This document shows, in pieces, positions 63,301 to 64,000 of a DNA stretch of 64,000 bases (positions are counted from its first letter, which is position 1; each line of letters starts with the position of its first letter). A program made the translations under genes and the position numbers. This DNA comes from Apostichopus japonicus. Its lineage: Eukaryota; Echinodermata; Holothuroidea; Aspidochirotida; Stichopodidae. The notes below the pieces were generated by a model. It worked only from the letters and a program-made list of their open reading frames with translations, ran no database searches and was not told the origin of the DNA. The DNA lies in contig NC_092568.1 in NCBI RefSeq assembly GCF_037975245.1, positions 9,881,501 to 9,945,500 on the forward strand, read 5' to 3'.

Positions 63301-63714
63301 AGATTATGCAATAGTGTGATCCACACCCTGGGAGAGGGATCTCATGGTGGGATACCCCCTCCCCATTGGACAAATTTTGCACATGAAGTATGCTTGGGTG
63401 GTGCTATTTTTCCTATTCTGTGCCATGCATTCTCCCAGATTTTGGTTATGGTAAAATGTGTTAAATTATCATCAAAAAAGTGCCTGGCGGAAATGTTTAA
63501 AATACTGTTTGTGCTGGGCGGCATTCAGAACTGCTGAAGTGTGAGCCCATCCCTGCATTACGATATATGATTTGACTATCTTTTCCTTCCTTCTAACAGA
63601 TGGGCAGTGTGTACGATCATGTCGAGACAGAACCAGATTCCTGATTCATCTGGGAGTAGACTCCTCACAGCTCTCATACCTAAATGGGACATGTGCAACC
63701 ACGCTAATGGAACA
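54210..63714 (+). CDS. SETD3: SETD3 orthologue, actin-histidine N-methyltransferase, 5' part (runs off the window)
   Basis: Coding exons: 54210-54303, 56203-56298, 57647-57792, 58561-58633, 59872-59982, 60729-60809, 61882-61946, 62691-62749, 63600-63714, each joined at GT/AG in frame; 840 nt, 280 residues. Human SETD3 has 594 residues, so the rest of the SET region (including the conserved SET tyrosine) and the Rubisco-LSMT-type substrate-binding domain lie beyond 64000. Landmarks: MGKRNRRKQTPDE start, EEGFGLQATDDIK (SET-N), FLCIPRKMMIT, FWKPYI, MPLYFSPEEL, ARQYAYFYKLF, SRQNQIP (active-site Asn) and LIPKWDMCNHANG (the Trp and the NHxxG cofactor-binding motif). SETD3 methylates His73 of actin in the cytoplasm using S-adenosylmethionine. 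No break or missing key residue is seen in the visible part. Confidence 0.95.
54788..55132 (-). pseudogene. Retrotransposon reverse-transcriptase fragment joined to an acidic unrelated segment
   Basis: The first ~50 codons include SVYNLGVRIDPELNMDEHIN and HICNSTYFHLR, the C-terminal reverse-transcriptase motif (xNLGVxxD...HIxxIC...FHLR) of CR1/Jockey-like non-LTR elements. From about 54980 the frame continues into GDIEPYMCELETDESDDDD and NRLENLDW, which resembles the leader of short cysteine-rich P2X7-tail-like proteins but loses the expected WCxCG part; that identification is weak. Part of it (54833-54875) is duplicated at 54738-54780. It is antisense in SETD3 intron 1 and clearly a remnant. 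Confidence 0.65.
56203..56298 (+). CDS. SETD3: SETD3 coding exon 2
   Basis: 96 nt, preceded by a long T/C tract and TTTTAG, donor CAGA|GTAAGC. It encodes VATGPTPHTQAKQWEEFTEI and NNLVKKIQAKQQ, matching human KEWEEYVQIRTLVEKIRKKQ. Intron 1 before it carries a retroelement-derived fragment (54788-55132). Confidence 0.94.
57647..57792 (+). CDS. SETD3: SETD3 coding exon 3 (start of SET region)
   Basis: 146 nt, acceptor GCTATTAG|ATGACC, donor ATTAAG|GTACTG, ending in phase 0. It encodes a FTTWVKENGVSMDKVKVAEY stretch and GEEGFGLQATDDIK. The GxGLxA pattern is the first SET-domain strand motif involved in binding S-adenosylmethionine. Confidence 0.95.
58561..58633 (+). CDS. SETD3: SETD3 coding exon 4
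   Basis: 73 nt, acceptor TTCAACAG|GCTGAT, donor TTTAG|GTTAGT. It encodes ADEVFLCIPRKMMITDENVK and ASNL, matching human AEELFLWVPRKLLMTVESAKNSVL. Confidence 0.95.
59872..59982 (+). CDS. SETD3: SETD3 coding exon 5
   Basis: 111 nt, acceptor ACCATTCAG|GTCCAT, donor ATATTG|GTGAGC. It encodes GPLVKSDRILSTMPHVALAL, FLLGGK and EESFWKPYI, matching human GPLYSQDRILQAMGNIALAFHLL and FWQPYI. Enters and leaves in phase 1. Confidence 0.95.
60361..60391. repeat. 31-bp near-perfect palindrome
   Basis: CATATGCCGTATCC, then ATT, then GGATACGACATATG: the arms are complementary with one mismatch. It lies in SETD3 intron 5. Confidence 0.85.
60729..60809 (+). CDS. SETD3: SETD3 coding exon 6
   Basis: 81 nt, acceptor TCCTGCAG|ATCTTT, donor ATTTG|GTAAGA. 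It encodes DLLPRHYSMPLYFSPEELQL and LKGSHTF, matching human TLPSEYDTPLYFEEDEVRYL. The following intron contains a 22-bp minisatellite (61197-61403). Confidence 0.93.
61197..61403 (+). repeat. 22-bp minisatellite, nine units, in SETD3 intron 6
   Basis: TTTGCCGTGCAGGCTATTCACC repeats nine times at exact 22-bp spacing, with single-base variants, then a partial unit. Each unit contains TTTGC(C/A/T)(G/A)TGCAG|GC, which looks like a weak 3' splice site. The true exon 7 acceptor is about 480 bp downstream. Confidence 0.96.
61882..61946 (+). CDS. SETD3: SETD3 coding exon 7
   Basis: 65 nt, acceptor GAGACAG|GCGAGG, donor TTTCAG|GTGAGT, ending in phase 0. It encodes GEALKQHKNIARQYAYFYKL and FQ, matching human YKNTARQYAYFYKVIQ. 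One of the smallest exons here, recognised through homology and phase. Confidence 0.93.
62691..62749 (+). CDS. SETD3: SETD3 coding exon 8
   Basis: 59 nt, acceptor CTTTTTCAG|ACCAAT, donor TTACAG|GTAACT, leaving in phase 2. It encodes TNSGASKLPIRDRFTYNSYR, matching human THPHANKLPLKDSFTYEDYR. Confidence 0.93.
63267..63555 (+). mobile_element. CAG...CTG miniature transposon next to SETD3 exon 9
   Basis: A 289-bp element begins CAGAGATGTGCTCA and ends TGAGCCCATCCCTG, a 14-bp terminal inverted repeat with two mismatches. It is flanked by CATTAC on both sides (63261-63266 and 63556-63561). The ends look hAT-like; the visible duplication is 6 bp where 8 is usual, so two positions may have mutated. 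The paired phrases AGTGCCGGGCAGA and TGCTGGGCGGCA occur inside. It ends 44 bp before exon 9. Confidence 0.8.
63600..63714 (+). CDS. SETD3: SETD3 coding exon 9 (active-site segment; last in window)
   Basis: 115 nt, acceptor TTCTAACAG|ATGGGC, donor GGAACA|GTAAGA, ending in phase 0. It encodes RWAVCTIMSRQNQIPDSSG, then SRLLTALIPKWDMCNHANGT. It holds the Asn of the RQNQ motif that contacts the target histidine in human SETD3, the Trp of the substrate pocket and the NHxxG cofactor motif. The next exon is outside the window. A CAG...CTG-ended element sits only 44 bp before this exon. Confidence 0.95.
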
Positions 63715-64000
63715 GTAAGAATTACATTATTCATTAACGTTCTCAAAGAAAAGAGAAAACATTGTGAAAGGGATGAAAATAGTCTAAACCCTAAAGAAAT
63801 CTGTATCACATCGGGAGGAAGGAAATAGAAAAGCAGTCATCCAACTCCCATCTTGATAGCTTGCTCCTTTGCTGAGATATATATTTCTCACTCGGGTTCT
63901 ATCAAATCTTGTCACTGGATTGGTAATAGGTTCGACAACATTAACATGAAGTTATAGTAATACAGCCATATGTTAGGGGGTGGGGGGGGTGGGGAATCCG
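63715..64000 (+). other. SETD3: SETD3 intron 9 start (window end)
   Basis: Begins with the donor GTAAGAATT after exon 9. No further exon is seen before 64000; a G-rich run occurs at 63975-63993. Confidence 0.7.

Overview
This is a stretch of animal nuclear DNA. It is AT-rich, with (AT)n microsatellites, poly-C/poly-G tracts, tRNA-headed SINEs, short hAT-type elements and spliced genes with introns of roughly 0.8-3 kb. The gene content and repeat style suggest a marine invertebrate deuterostome. I lean towards an echinoderm, possibly a sea cucumber, but the species cannot be fixed from the sequence alone.

Two protein genes were reconstructed exon by exon; every splice boundary listed keeps frame. 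(1) Minus strand, 46312 down to 30243: an APMAP orthologue (adipocyte plasma membrane-associated protein, a strictosidine-synthase-like beta-propeller), nine coding exon positions, about 436 residues, start and stop both in the window. (2) Plus strand, 54210 to 63714 and on past the right edge: the 5' two thirds of the SET region of SETD3, the actin-histidine methyltransferase; nine coding exons, 280 residues, 3' end outside the window. The genes are head to head, with about 7.9 kb between start codons holding candidate promoter elements.

The main discovery is in APMAP. Two adjacent exon positions are each present twice: 7a/7b (135 nt each, separated by a 77-nt intron) and 8a/8b (196 and 199 nt). 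All four copies keep splice sites and an open frame. Including both 8a and 8b would read into a stop within seven codons, and skipping both also breaks frame, so 8a and 8b must be mutually exclusive. This gives up to four variants of one propeller region. APMAP intron 5 also starts with a ~94-bp tandem array that repeats the end of exon 5, including its 5' splice site.

Layout: 1-29603 has no gene I can support and holds microsatellites, a clean hAT miniature element (12471-12589), one copy of a GGCGTAGGAA-ended element (19797-20065), an intact tRNA-headed SINE (25271-25626) and tandem or dispersed repeats. 29604-46336 is APMAP with its probable 3' flank. 46337-54138 is the divergent intergenic region. 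54139-64000 is SETD3. No functional tRNA, rRNA, CRISPR array or complete autonomous transposon was found.
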